A stretch of DNA of 59,032 nt, taken from assembly GCF_001050035.1 (NCBI RefSeq), contig NZ_CVTA01000019.1:1-59032 (forward strand), read 5' to 3'. Numbering within the stretch: position 1 is the stretch's first letter; each line of letters starts with the position of its first letter. The position numbers and the translations under genes were made by a program. This DNA is from Mycolicibacterium komanii. Its GTDB lineage: Bacteria; Actinomycetota; Actinomycetes; Mycobacteriales; Mycobacteriaceae. Positions 38,756 to 47,266 of the stretch are shown here, in pieces. Under the pieces are notes generated by a model. The model had not been told where the DNA came from and did no database searches. It saw only the letters and a list, made by a program, of their open reading frames with translations.

Positions 38756-40681
38756 GTGAATGAGGGAATGTTCACCCCGACGCTGGACTGGGGCAGTGAA
38801 CTGTGGACTTCGCTGATATGGATCGCGCGCGGCTGGGCGATCGCGGCGGTGTGCACGCTGGTCATCCTGGTGCTCATCGCCAGGTTCACCACCTGGGGGC
38901 GCCAGTTCTGGCGCATCACCGGCGACTACTTCAAAGGCCCGGAGAGCATCAAGGTCTGGTTGTGGCTGGGCGTGCTGCTGCTGTCGGTGATCGTCGGAGT
39001 CCGGCTGACGGTGCTGTTCACCTATCAGGGCAACGACATGATGACCAGCTTTCAGGTCGTGGCCTCGGGGCTGGGCAACGGCGACGACGCGATCAGGAAC
39101 TCCGGCAAGGACGGGTTCTGGCTGTCGATGGGGGTATTCGCGCTCCTGGCCGTCCTGCACGTCGCACGGATCATGCTCGACCTGTTCCTGACGCAACGGT
39201 TCATGTTGGCCTGGCGGGTCTGGCTCACCGACCGGTTCACCGGCGACTGGCTGAACGGTAAGGCCTACTACCGCGGCCGGTTCATCGACGACACGATCGA
39301 CAATCCGGACCAACGCATTCAGCAGGACATCGACATCTTCACCGCGGGCGTCGGCGGCCTGCCGAATACTCCGAACAACACCTCGACGGCCACGCTGCTG
39401 TTCGGCGCGGTCAACGCGGTCGCGTCGATGATCTCGTTCACCGCGATTCTGTGGCACCTGTCGGGAACGTTGACGCTGCCGCTCATCGGCGACGTGCCGC
39501 GGGCGATGTTCTGGATCCTGCTCGCCTATGTGGTGGTGGCGTCGGTCTTCGCGTTCTGGATCGGCCGGCCGATCATCTGGCTGTCCTTCAACAACGAGAA
39601 GTTCAACGCCGCCTTCCGCTACGCGCTGGTCCGGCTGCGCGACGCCTCCGAGGCCGTCGCCTTCTATCGCGGCGAGATCGCCGAGCGCTCCGGGTTGCGG
39701 CGGCTGTTCGCGCCCGTCGTCGCCAACTACAAGCGCTACATCAATCGGATGATGGGCTTCTACGGCTGGAACCTGTCGATGGACCAGATCATCGTCGTGC
39801 CGCCCTATCTGCTGCAGTTCCCGCGATTCTTCACCGGCGAGATCACGCTCGGCGCGATGAGCCAGACCGCGGCGGCCTTCGGCAACATCGAGCAGGGCCT
39901 GTCGTTCTTCCGCAACGCCTACGACCAGTTCGCCGGGTACCGAGCGGCGATCATCCGCCTGCACGGTCTCGTCGTCGCCAACGAGGAGGGCCGCGCACTC
40001 CCCGAGTTGACCACCGCCGCATGCGTCGACGGCACCGTCGAACTGTCCGGCGTCGAGGTCCGCACGCCCGACGGCAGGCAGCTGATCCGGCCGCTGGACA
40101 TGCGGCTCGAAGTCGGTGACACCCTGGTGGTCACCGGCCGCTCGGGCACCGGCAAGACCACCCTGCTGCGCAGCCTGGCGCAGCTGTGGCCGTTCACCTC
40201 GGGCCGGCTGACGCGCCCGTGCGGACCCAACGAATCGATGTTTCTGTCGCAGTTGCCGTACGTGCCGCTCGGCGACCTGCGCACCGTCGTCAGCTACCCC
40301 AACGAGGTGGGCACCATCGACGACCGGACGCTGCAGAGCATGTTGCACAAGGTGGCCCTGTCGCACCTGGCGGACCGCCTTGACGAGGTCGACGACTGGG
40401 CCAAGGTGCTCTCCCCTGGCGAACAGCAGCGCATCGCGTTCGCCCGAATCCTGTTGACCAGACCCAAGGCTGTCTTCCTCGACGAGTCGACGTCCGCCCT
40501 CGACGAGGGCCTGGAATTCATGCTCTACCAATTGGTGCGCACCGAGCTGCCGGGCACCATCCTGATCAGCGTCAGCCACCGCAGCACCGTCGAACAACAC
40601 CACACCCACGAGCTCGAACTGCTGGGCGACGGCGAGTGGCGGCTGGGGCGCGTCGAGGGCGACGAACCGGCGAAGGTCTAA
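38756..40681 (+). CDS. BacA/SbmA-type ABC transporter (Rv1819c-like)
   Basis: A 641-aa fused transporter. The N-terminal SbmA/BacA membrane domain has about six transmembrane segments and the block [19 protein letters not shown] (near residue 176). The C-terminal ATPase has Walker [12 protein letters not shown] (about 462-472), signature [16 protein letters not shown] and Walker [14 protein letters not shown]. tuberculosis Rv1819c imports cobalamin and other hydrophilic molecules through a large water-filled cavity and confers bleomycin sensitivity. GTG 38756 aligns with the Rv1819c start ([12 protein letters not shown] versus MGPKLFKPSIDW). It is divergent from ilvG and converges with the flavoprotein gene, overlapping 4 nt. 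Confidence 0.93.
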   Translation: MNEGMFTPTLDWGSELWTSLIWIARGWAIAAVCTLVILVLIARFTTWGRQFWRITGDYFKGPESIKVWLWLGVLLLSVIVGVRLTVLFTYQGNDMMTSFQVVASGLGNGDDAIRNSGKDGFWLSMGVFALLAVLHVARIMLDLFLTQRFMLAWRVWLTDRFTGDWLNGKAYYRGRFIDDTIDNPDQRIQQDIDIFTAGVGGLPNTPNNTSTATLLFGAVNAVASMISFTAILWHLSGTLTLPLIGDVPRAMFWILLAYVVVASVFAFWIGRPIIWLSFNNEKFNAAFRYALVRLRDASEAVAFYRGEIAERSGLRRLFAPVVANYKRYINRMMGFYGWNLSMDQIIVVPPYLLQFPRFFTGEITLGAMSQTAAAFGNIEQGLSFFRNAYDQFAGYRAAIIRLHGLVVANEEGRALPELTTAACVDGTVELSGVEVRTPDGRQLIRPLDMRLEVGDTLVVTGRSGTGKTTLLRSLAQLWPFTSGRLTRPCGPNESMFLSQLPYVPLGDLRTVVSYPNEVGTIDDRTLQSMLHKVALSHLADRLDEVDDWAKVLSPGEQQRIAFARILLTRPKAVFLDESTSALDEGLEFMLYQLVRTELPGTILISVSHRSTVEQHHTHELELLGDGEWRLGRVEGDEPAKV

Positions 40682-42183
40682 CGCGCCGTGGCGTGACCGC
40701 CCGCGCGCCGCGCTGCGGATCGACCCGCCCGCCGCCCGAAGAACGACCCCTCGCCGAGCTGGGTTCCGCTGGCGTAGCCCTTACCGTCGTGGGCGATGTT
40801 CGACGCGCACGCACCGGCCGCATAGAGGCCGTTCACGGCGGATCCGTCCTCGCGCAACACTTCTCCGTCGACGGATACCGCAAGGCCGCCCATCGTGAAG
40901 CCCGAGTACATCGCCCGGCCCAGGGACAGGTCGAACGCCGCGAACGGGCCGGTGTCCTGTGCGGCGAGATAGTCGGGCTGCTTGTGGAAGTCGGGATCCT
41001 CGCCGCGCGCGGCGAATTCGTTGTACCGGTTCAGCGTGGCGACCAGATTCCCTTGCGGAATGCCCAGTGCCGCTTCCGTCTCCTCGATGGTCTCCCAACC
41101 GTCGATGAACTTGATCAACGGCATCTCGGGCATCTCCATATGGGCCTCGTCGACCACGAGGTAGGCCGTCTGCTCGGGCTGCTCGAGCACGAAAGCCGAA
41201 GTGCGCGAATGGTATGAATCCTCGGCGACGAACCGCTTGCCGTCCTTGTTGACGATCACGCCGGTGAGCAGGATCTCCGGCGGATACGCCGCCGCGGTGA
41301 TGAACAGCTGGTCCATGTTCTTGGCGACCCCGCCGGCGGAGATGCCCATCCGGATGCCCAGGCCGTCGTCGTTGGGGTTGCCCAGGATGTAGGGCTCCAC
41401 TTCGCCGTGGTGCTTGGTCTTGCGCTTCTGGCCGAGCGCCGGCGTGAGCTCGGCGACCATCTCCGGATTCATCGCGAAACCGCCGGCGGCGATGATCACC
41501 GACTTCGCCTTGATCGCACCCGTTTCGCCGAAGTGCCTCCACCGCACCCCGACCACTGACCCGTCCTCGACGACGAGGTTGGTCACGCCGGTCTCGTAGC
41601 GGATTTGCACGCCGAGTTCGGCGGCACGCTTCACCAACAGCTCGATGACCATCGCCGCGCCGCCGAGCTCACCGGGCACCGGCACCGAATGCCCGCGCGG
41701 GGCGGGCTTGGCCTGCTCGCAGAACGGCCACACCTTCTCGTTGCCGGTGTAGGACAACCCCTCGGTGCCCGGCGGCACCACCACCTTGCCCGGGTAGTAG
41801 CTGCGCTCGAACTGAAAACCCAAGTCCTCCAACCAGTTGAAGTGTTCGACGCTGCCGTCGCAATAGGCGCGGATCTTCTCGTGGTCGGGTTCGGGCGACA
41901 CCGCGACGAGGTAGGAGTACATCTCCTCGGCGCTGTCGTCGTGACCGGTGGCCTGCTGCACCGCGGTACCGCCGCCGAGATAGAAGTGCCCGCCCGCCAT
42001 CGCGCTGGTCCCGCCGGCGTCGGCGGCCTTCTCCAACACCAGGACTCGCGCGCCCTCGGCGGCCGCGCTGACCGCCGCGCATCCGCCCGCGATGCCGAAA
42101 CCGATCACCACGACGTCGAACTCGTCGGACCACGATGCGACGTCCGCGGCCTCGACCGTGTCGGGAATCTCGCTGGTGCTCAC
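40678..42183 (-). CDS. FAD-dependent dehydrogenase, KsdD/fumarate-reductase family (Rv1817-like)
   Basis: A 501-aa flavoprotein. The N-terminal FAD motif is [21 protein letters not shown] (about 25-45), followed by [15 protein letters not shown]. The C-terminal FAD block [20 protein letters not shown] (about 459-478) and [12 protein letters not shown] match 3-ketosteroid dehydrogenases and related fumarate-reductase-like proteins. A KstR-type operator upstream of the preceding VOC gene suggests a role in sterol breakdown, perhaps dehydrogenation of a steroid ring or side-chain intermediate. The GTG start overlaps the VOC stop (GTGA), so the two are coupled. Confidence 0.85.
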   Translation of the reverse strand: MSTSEIPDTVEAADVASWSDEFDVVVIGFGIAGGCAAVSAAAEGARVLVLEKAADAGGTSAMAGGHFYLGGGTAVQQATGHDDSAEEMYSYLVAVSPEPDHEKIRAYCDGSVEHFNWLEDLGFQFERSYYPGKVVVPPGTEGLSYTGNEKVWPFCEQAKPAPRGHSVPVPGELGGAAMVIELLVKRAAELGVQIRYETGVTNLVVEDGSVVGVRWRHFGETGAIKAKSVIIAAGGFAMNPEMVAELTPALGQKRKTKHHGEVEPYILGNPNDDGLGIRMGISAGGVAKNMDQLFITAAAYPPEILLTGVIVNKDGKRFVAEDSYHSRTSAFVLEQPEQTAYLVVDEAHMEMPEMPLIKFIDGWETIEETEAALGIPQGNLVATLNRYNEFAARGEDPDFHKQPDYLAAQDTGPFAAFDLSLGRAMYSGFTMGGLAVSVDGEVLREDGSAVNGLYAAGACASNIAHDGKGYASGTQLGEGSFFGRRAGRSAARRAGGHATAR

Positions 42184-42668
42184 TGCTGCTCCTGTTTGAT
42201 GTAGTCGAAGAATGCCCTGATCTCGTCGGGGATGCGGGCGATCTCGAGGTACGGCACACCGGCGGCCGCGACGTAGGCGAACTCCATACCGCCCGCCATC
42301 ACACCGCGCTGCACCGCCTCGGCGCCCCGCTGCGCCAGTGCCGCGTCTACGTCGTCGACCTCGACGCAGATGTGGTGCAGTCCGGGCCCGGCGGTGTCGA
42401 GGAACTCCGTGTAGATGCTGCGCCCGGAAACCGGCGCGATCAGTTCGAGCTGGGTGTCGCCGGCGTAGCTCAGCGAGATGTCGGCGACGAAGTCCGCCGG
42501 CTCACCGCGGTAGGTGCACGCGTCCGGCGCGAAGTGGACGCCGGGCATGCGCACCCACTTCTTGGCGCCCAACAACGTGGTGAGCGTCTGTTCGGTGGCG
42601 TCGAGGTCCCGCGTCACCCACGCAATCTGGACAGGTGTCTGGGCAAGCATCGCGTCGAGGATATCCAC
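42180..42668 (-). CDS. VOC (glyoxalase/dioxygenase superfamily) protein
   Basis: A 162-aa protein with two betaalphabetabetabeta halves. Likely metal ligands include the His of MPGVHFAP, Glu in LELIAPVSG, His in GLHHICVEVDD and Glu in YLEIARIPDE. The overall pattern (Q..W...D, GLHHI, then a closing Glu) resembles methylmalonyl-CoA epimerase-like or dioxygenase-like VOC proteins. It is the first gene of a two-gene operon with the KsdD-like flavoprotein and sits 16 nt from a KstR box. The start is GTG 42666-42668; an ATG 18 nt further in is possible. Confidence 0.8.
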   Translation of the reverse strand: MDILDAMLAQTPVQIAWVTRDLDATEQTLTTLLGAKKWVRMPGVHFAPDACTYRGEPADFVADISLSYAGDTQLELIAPVSGRSIYTEFLDTAGPGLHHICVEVDDVDAALAQRGAEAVQRGVMAGGMEFAYVAAAGVPYLEIARIPDEIRAFFDYIKQEQQ

Positions 42669-42684
42669 GGCCCGCGCGGTTGGC

Positions 42685-42698
42685 TAGAACGTGTTCTA
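42685..42698. promoter_or_regulatory. KstR-type operator (TNNAACNNGTTNNA)
   Basis: On the minus strand TAGAACACGTTCTA, a perfect match to the KstR consensus, embedded in a 16-bp inverted repeat CTAGAAC-N2-GTTCTAG (42684-42699). KstR is the TetR repressor of mycobacterial cholesterol catabolism, relieved by cholestenoyl-type CoA metabolites. The site lies immediately upstream of the VOC-flavoprotein operon and just beyond the end of the SRPBCC gene. Confidence 0.85.
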
Positions 42699-42700
42699 GT

Positions 42701-43339
42701 TCAGGCCTCGCCGTAGTACGCCTTCAGACAGCGGTCGGCGGCCTCACGCGCGCCGGCGGGATCGGCGCCGGAGGCGACGTTTGCCTGGTACCAGGCCTCG
42801 TTGGACAACGCCAGGAAGCGGCGCCCCTCGTCGGTGGTGACCCACTGCTGGCCGAAATCCGGGTCGATAGCCTCGCCGGTCGACACGTGCAGTGCCAGGC
42901 CGAGCACCATCGAATCCCAGCCGATACCGACGGCACCGGGGCCGAACTGCAGCGACATCTCGTCGCCGACGACCGCGATGTGCTCGATGGCCAGCTCCGC
43001 CCGGTCCGCGCCCTGGCCGGTGACGTTGACCTCGATCCAGCTGGTGTTGCCGCCGTACTCCCAGGTGGCCGTGAAGCTCTTCGGCGGGTCACACGTCAGG
43101 ATCGTTCCGCTGGCGTTGCCGTGCAGTTGATAGCTGCCGCCGACCTTCAGCTCACCGGAGATCGGCATCAACCATCGGGGAATGCGCTCGATGTTGGTGA
43201 CGGCGTCCCACAGATCGTCCTGATCAGTGTCGTAAGCCTGCTTGATGGTGACGACGTGCGCCTCCCCCGCGTCGATCGTGCGTTTCCCGACGGTGCGGGC
43301 GACCGCGCTGATCTGGTGGTCCACATCGATCTCGGTCAT
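42701..43339 (-). CDS. SRPBCC (AHSA1-like) protein encoded with an ArsR regulator
   Basis: A 212-aa START/Bet v1-fold protein. The core AYDTDQDDLWDAVTNIERIPRWLMPISG (about residues 38-65) and FTATWEYGGNTSWIEVNVT are typical of AHSA1-type SRPBCC proteins. The C-terminal extension (residues 150-212) contains HVSTGEAIDPDFGQQWVTTDEGRRF. Such proteins bind hydrophobic ligands. The ATG at 43337-43339 overlaps the ArsR stop (ATGA), and GAAGGAAGG precedes it. The frame runs upstream into the ArsR gene, which was excluded. Confidence 0.85.
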   Translation of the reverse strand: MTEIDVDHQISAVARTVGKRTIDAGEAHVVTIKQAYDTDQDDLWDAVTNIERIPRWLMPISGELKVGGSYQLHGNASGTILTCDPPKSFTATWEYGGNTSWIEVNVTGQGADRAELAIEHIAVVGDEMSLQFGPGAVGIGWDSMVLGLALHVSTGEAIDPDFGQQWVTTDEGRRFLALSNEAWYQANVASGADPAGAREAADRCLKAYYGEA

Positions 43340-43674
43340 GTTGCCTTCCTTCGTCGTTGTCGCTTCCCCCGGGCGATCTCGGTGCCGAGCGCATCGAGCC
43401 GGGGCGCCCAGAACCGGCGGAAGCCGGCGAGCCACTCATCGGCATCGCGTAGCGCCGCGCCGTTGACCGCGTAGAGGCGGCGCTGACCATCCGGCCGCAC
43501 CGAAGTGAAACCGTTGTCGCGCAACACCTTCAGGTGCTGCGAGACCGCCGGCTGGGTGATCGCGAACTCGTCTCGGATGGTGGCGGCGATGGCGCCGGCC
43601 GCCAGCTCGCCGTCGGCGAGCAGCTCCAGGATCCGGCGGCGCACCGGATCGCCCAGGACGTCGAACGCGTGCAC
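43336..43674 (-). CDS. ArsR-family transcriptional repressor
   Basis: A 112-aa winged-helix protein: FDVLGDPVRRRILELLADGELAAG at the N-terminus, the recognition helix TQPAVSQHLKVLRDNG (about residues 40-55) and wing DGQRRLYAVN. The metal-binding CVC of true ArsR is absent, so it belongs to the metal-independent branch often paired with AHSA1/SRPBCC proteins. The GTG start is at 43674 with a -10 element 6 nt upstream and a palindromic operator just before that, so it probably autoregulates. Confidence 0.9.
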   Translation of the reverse strand: MHAFDVLGDPVRRRILELLADGELAAGAIAATIRDEFAITQPAVSQHLKVLRDNGFTSVRPDGQRRLYAVNGAALRDADEWLAGFRRFWAPRLDALGTEIARGKRQRRRKAT

Positions 43675-43680
43675 CCGTTC

Positions 43681-43706
43681 AAGTTAAAGGCGTAACTTAT
43701 ATAAGT
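43681..43706 (-). promoter_or_regulatory. Promoter and palindromic operator of the ArsR-SRPBCC operon
   Basis: Minus-strand -10 TAACTT (43681-43686) ends 6 nt before the ArsR GTG. The perfect 12-bp palindrome ACTTATATAAGT (43695-43706) lies 8 nt further upstream over the -35 region. This suits autorepression by the ArsR protein. Confidence 0.65.
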
Positions 43707-44392
43707 CAATCCTTAACCATGGTCAGTGTGTTGATCAGCAGGCCGATCTGCAGGTCGAAGACGTCCGCCGGTTCGGTGAGCGTGTCGGAGCCGTACTGGC
43801 CGAACACCTCGAGGCTGATCGCGCCGATCAGCGTCGCCCAGCTCAAAAATCCCTTGGCGACCGCGCCGTCGTCGCCGGTGAAGGAGAACTCGGCGCGCAG
43901 TGCCGCGAAATCCGACGACAGCGGTTCGGGGACAACGGTTTCCGAAGAGGGAATGTCTCCGACGGCGATACCGGCGGCGATCACGTCGAACAAGGCTCCG
44001 ACGACGCGCGTTCCGGGACCCACGGTGCGTTCCCGCGGCGCGCGGTATCCGGGCACCGGGGTGCCGTAGAGCAGCGCCCACGAAGCCGGCTGGTCGACGG
44101 CCCACCGGCGCGCGGCGTGCGCCATCGCGCGGAACTGCTCGTGCCACGGCGCACCCTCGTCGCGGGCGCGGTCGACGCAGTCGGCGAGTTCGGAGTAGGC
44201 GTCGACCAGCAACAGCGTCAACAGCTCGTCGCGGCTGGCCACATACCGGTACACCGCCGAGGACACCATGCCGAGGTCGCGAGCGATCGCGCGTAGCGAC
44301 AGCCCGGCGGCGCCCTCGGTCATCAGACGGCGCCGCCCCAGCTCGATGATCTGCGCCTCGATCCGCTGCCGGCTCTCCGCTCGCTTACCCAT
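43706..44392 (-). CDS. TetR-family regulator (Rv1816-like)
   Basis: A 228-aa regulator. The DNA-binding helices are at residues about 10-60: IEAQIIELGRRRLMTEGAAG, LSLRAIARDLGMVSSAVYRY, VASRDELL. The C-terminal ligand domain includes WALLYGTPVPGYRAP, a pattern seen in mycobacterial TetR proteins related to Rv1816. The ATG at 44390-44392 gives the family length; the open frame extends upstream without support. It is divergent from a Ddn-like gene across a 27-bp palindrome and is the likely regulator of that gene. Confidence 0.88.
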   Translation of the reverse strand: MGKRAESRQRIEAQIIELGRRRLMTEGAAGLSLRAIARDLGMVSSAVYRYVASRDELLTLLLVDAYSELADCVDRARDEGAPWHEQFRAMAHAARRWAVDQPASWALLYGTPVPGYRAPRERTVGPGTRVVGALFDVIAAGIAVGDIPSSETVVPEPLSSDFAALRAEFSFTGDDGAVAKGFLSWATLIGAISLEVFGQYGSDTLTEPADVFDLQIGLLINTLTMVKD

Positions 44393-44455
44393 GCGCCGAG
44401 TGTGACACAAAACGAGATCACTGCTCTTGATCTTCACGTACGCGACTGGCAACCT

Positions 44456-44482
44456 GATAACGAGAGCACCGCTCTCTATATC
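44456..44482. promoter_or_regulatory. 27-bp palindromic operator between TetR and Ddn-like genes
   Basis: GATA-ac-GAGAGC-ACC-GCTCTC-ta-TATC: perfect inner 6-bp arms and outer 4-bp arms around a 3-nt centre. It lies 12 nt before the Ddn-like ATG and 63 nt before the divergent TetR ATG. It is the natural candidate site for the adjacent TetR. Confidence 0.8.
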
Positions 44483-44494
44483 CAGGAGGCGACC

Positions 44495-44935
44495 ATGACG
44501 ACCCGTTACGACGAACCGACGCGACCCGCACGCGCCGTCAACCACATCTTCCGCTGGCTCGCGGAAGCCGGCATCAGCATCGCGGGGACGAAAGCGCTGA
44601 CGGTGCGGGGCCGAAAGTCGGGCAAGCGGCGAGGCGTGGTGGTGAACGTGCTCAACGTGGACGGGTGCGACTACGTCGTCTCCCCGCGCGGCAACACCCA
44701 GTGGGCGCGCAATGCCAGGGCCGCCGGGCGCGTGGAGGTCGGCCCGCGTTGGCGCCGCCGCGAGGTCCGCGTCACCGAGGTGCCCGATGACGCCAAGCCA
44801 GAATTACTCAGCCGCTACCTCGACCGCTGGTTCTGGGAGGTCAAGGGACACGTCGGCGGCCTGACGCCCGACTCCTCAGCAGACGAGCTGCGCGCCGCGT
44901 CGCCGTCGATACCGGTTTTCGCGTTGACGCCTTAA
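44495..44935 (+). CDS. Deazaflavin (F420)-dependent nitroreductase family protein, Ddn-like
   Basis: A 146-aa split beta-barrel protein of the Ddn family that uses reduced F420 to reduce quinones or nitroaromatics. Family features: [20 protein letters not shown] (about residues 36-55, the F420-phosphate binding TxGRKSG), [19 protein letters not shown] near 60-78 with the (G)xxxWxxN motif. AGGAGG (44484-44489) precedes the ATG by 5 nt and fixes the start. Regulated in all likelihood by the divergent TetR. It converges with the serine protease gene, overlapping 4 nt at the stop codons. Confidence 0.9.
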   Translation: MTTRYDEPTRPARAVNHIFRWLAEAGISIAGTKALTVRGRKSGKRRGVVVNVLNVDGCDYVVSPRGNTQWARNARAAGRVEVGPRWRRREVRVTEVPDDAKPELLSRYLDRWFWEVKGHVGGLTPDSSADELRAASPSIPVFALTP

Positions 44936-45627
44936 GGCAGCGAGACCGTGCCGACGGTGGCCGACGCCGCGGAGATGACGTCCTCGCTCGCCTGTTGGCT
45001 GGCCGTCTGCCAGGACACCGCGGCCGGGTACTTGCCCCAGGTGCTGTTGAACATGCCGATCAGCGCCGCCCGGTTGTCGGGGGTGATCACGTACACCGGC
45101 CCTCCGGAGTCGCCCTTCTGGCTGACGACGCCGTTGCCCATCGTGAACCAGCCGTTGTTGACGGCTTCGACGTTGCCGCAGCTCTCGCCGGTCACCACGC
45201 CGAAGTGGCACACTGGCTGGCCGGCCGTCGGCAGGACGCCGGGGTCGGCCACGAGCACCTTGCCGTCCGGCAGGACGTTGTTGACCATGACGTCGGGTGC
45301 CAGCGCGATTGCCTCCCAGTCGGCGATCTGATGGTTGGTGTCGACCGTCGCGCCGTTGGGGGTGTTGTCGCGGAACACCGTCTGCATGCCGATGTGGTTG
45401 CCGTCGCGGTCGCGCACCGGTCCGCTGCCGCGGCAGTGCCCGGCGGTGAACGCGATCCGTGCCGCCGGGTCGACGTAGCCCAGCGTGCAGACGTTGTTGT
45501 CCTGGCGAATCTCCATGCCGGGGTAGACGGCTACGCCGGGGGCCGCCTGCGCCGGCCCGGAGTGAAGCGCAAGCGCGGCGATCGGGGCGGCCAACGCCGC
45601 CAATACCGGTATCGAGTGTCGGCGCAC
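44932..45627 (-). CDS. Secreted trypsin/chymotrypsin-like serine protease (Rv1815-like)
   Basis: A 231-aa exported S1-family protease. A signal peptide (residues 1-29, ending GPAQAAPG) precedes the mature part. The catalytic triad is visible: His in FTAGHCRG (about 63), Asp in [10 protein letters not shown] (about 101) and Ser in [11 protein letters not shown] (about 174). Cysteines near CTLGYVD and HCRG and in [12 protein letters not shown] could form disulfides. The GTG start (45625-45627) has GGAG 6 nt upstream. M. tuberculosis Rv1815 is its positional counterpart, known for secreted protease-like character but unclear substrate. Confidence 0.88.
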   Translation of the reverse strand: MRRHSIPVLAALAAPIAALALHSGPAQAAPGVAVYPGMEIRQDNNVCTLGYVDPAARIAFTAGHCRGSGPVRDRDGNHIGMQTVFRDNTPNGATVDTNHQIADWEAIALAPDVMVNNVLPDGKVLVADPGVLPTAGQPVCHFGVVTGESCGNVEAVNNGWFTMGNGVVSQKGDSGGPVYVITPDNRAALIGMFNSTWGKYPAAVSWQTASQQASEDVISAASATVGTVSLP

Positions 45628-45810
45628 TGTCGTCTCCGCTCGTCGAGCCGATGTAGGTCCGGTACCGGCGTGTTGTGGGCCGCTGAACCGGGCCGGGAGT
45701 CCGACAATCACCCCGACCAGGAGCAACCACTCGACGATGGTCCCGTCACTTCCCCATCGGTGAAGGTCACAGAGACGTTACGCTCCGGCCGCGCTTTCGG
45801 CACAGGACAG

Positions 45811-47229
45811 CTACGAATCGAAACCGAGACCCAGCGCATCCAGCGTTCGTAGGAACACGTTGCGGCGGCCTTCGGCGTGGTCGGCGCGATCGAGCGACCA
45901 CCGCGTCGCCTGGATGCCGATGCCGGCCAGCGGCTCTGGCGGGAACGGCAACGGACGTTCGCGCACCATCTGCAGGTCGGTGCGCGGGGTGGGCCGGCCT
46001 TCGAGCAGGTCGAGGCACACATCGGCGGCGAACCGCGAGGCGCCCACGCCCAACCCGGTGAACCCGTTGACGTATGCCACGCGGCCGTCCCTGGCCAACC
46101 CCCAGTGCGCGCAGAACCGGGTGTTGGTGTCGATGGCGCCGGCCCACCGGTGGGTGAACCGGACGTCGTCGAGTTGCGGGAAGGTCAGGAAGAAGTGCCC
46201 GGCCAGCCGCCGGTAGGTGGCGGGGCGGTCCTCGTAGCGGGCATCCACTTTCCGTCCGAAGTGATAGACGGCGTCGTACCCGCCCCAGACGATCCGGTTG
46301 TCCGCGGTGAGGCGGTAGTAGTGAAACTGGTTGGCGCAGTCGCCGATCCCCTGCCGGCCGCGCCAGCCGATGCGGTCCAGCTGGTCATCGGTGAGCGGTT
46401 CGGTGGCCAGCACGTAGTCGTACACCGGCACCGTGTGCAACCGGTTGCGCTTGAGCAGGCTCGGATACACGTTCGTCGCCAGCACGGCCCGCCGGGCGGT
46501 TACCACCGCCTGACCCGTCTCGACGCGCAAGCCGACACCACCGGAATCCAGTCGCGTCGCGTTGGTGTGCTCGAAGATGCGCACGCCGGCGTCCTGGCAC
46601 GCCCTGGCGAGCTCGAACGCGAGCTTGGCGGGGTGCACGATCGCGCAGCTCTCGGCGCTGAACAGGCCGGCGAGGTAGATCGGCGACGCCACCTCGCCGC
46701 GCACCTCGGCCGTGTCGAGGAACTTCCCCTCGCCGCCCGCCGCGGCCTCCCGCAGCCACTCGACCTGATGCGGCTCGGTGGCCACCGTCAGCATCCCGGT
46801 GCGCTGCCAGTCGGTGTCGAGGCCCAGCTCCCCCAGCTCGGCCTGCATCCCGTCGAGGTTGTCCAGTCCGATCGCCTCGAGGACGTCGAACTCGTTGGGC
46901 CAGCGCGCCTTTGCGTTCTCGGCGCCGTGCGTCAGGCTGGCGTCGACGAAGCCGCCGTTGCGGCCGGACGCCGCCCACCCCACGCGGTTGGCCTCGACGA
47001 GCACGATTCGCTGGTTCGGGTCGCGACGCGCGGCGTGCAGCGCGGTCCACAACCCGGTGTAGCCGCCGCCGACGACCACCAGGTCGCAGGTGATCGGCGT
47101 GGTCAGCTCCGGGAACCGCGGGCGCGCCGGGCCGACCTGCTCGTCGAGCCACACCGACCCGAACGTGCTTGTCGCCAGGGAGCGTTCGACCAGACCGGCG
47201 TCGACCGGGGCGTCGAAGACGGTTTTCAC
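45811..47229 (-). CDS. DAO-family FAD-dependent amine/amino-acid oxidase
   Basis: A 472-aa D-amino-acid-oxidase-fold protein. The FAD motif is DLVVVGGGYTGLWTALHAA (about residues 36-54), followed by RIVLVEANRVGWAASGRNGGF, the pattern of gamma-glutamylputrescine oxidase and related amine oxidases. The C-terminal AYVNGFTGLGVGASRFAADV holds the second FAD contact. Substrate unknown; a polyamine or secondary amine is most likely. The GTG at 47227-47229 is chosen because TAGTCT lies 7 nt upstream and the protein aligns from there. No clear operon partner; the protease gene lies 183 nt downstream. Confidence 0.85.
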   Translation of the reverse strand: MKTVFDAPVDAGLVERSLATSTFGSVWLDEQVGPARPRFPELTTPITCDLVVVGGGYTGLWTALHAARRDPNQRIVLVEANRVGWAASGRNGGFVDASLTHGAENAKARWPNEFDVLEAIGLDNLDGMQAELGELGLDTDWQRTGMLTVATEPHQVEWLREAAAGGEGKFLDTAEVRGEVASPIYLAGLFSAESCAIVHPAKLAFELARACQDAGVRIFEHTNATRLDSGGVGLRVETGQAVVTARRAVLATNVYPSLLKRNRLHTVPVYDYVLATEPLTDDQLDRIGWRGRQGIGDCANQFHYYRLTADNRIVWGGYDAVYHFGRKVDARYEDRPATYRRLAGHFFLTFPQLDDVRFTHRWAGAIDTNTRFCAHWGLARDGRVAYVNGFTGLGVGASRFAADVCLDLLEGRPTPRTDLQMVRERPLPFPPEPLAGIGIQATRWSLDRADHAEGRRNVFLRTLDALGLGFDS

Positions 47230-47236
47230 ACAGCGG

Positions 47237-47242
47237 AGACTA
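47237..47242 (-). promoter_or_regulatory. Putative -10 element of the DAO-family oxidase gene (leaderless)
   Basis: Minus-strand TAGTCT ends 7 nt before the GTG at 47229. Confidence 0.4.
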
Positions 47243-47266
47243 CGGCGCGCGGCGGCGTTGCGCGGA

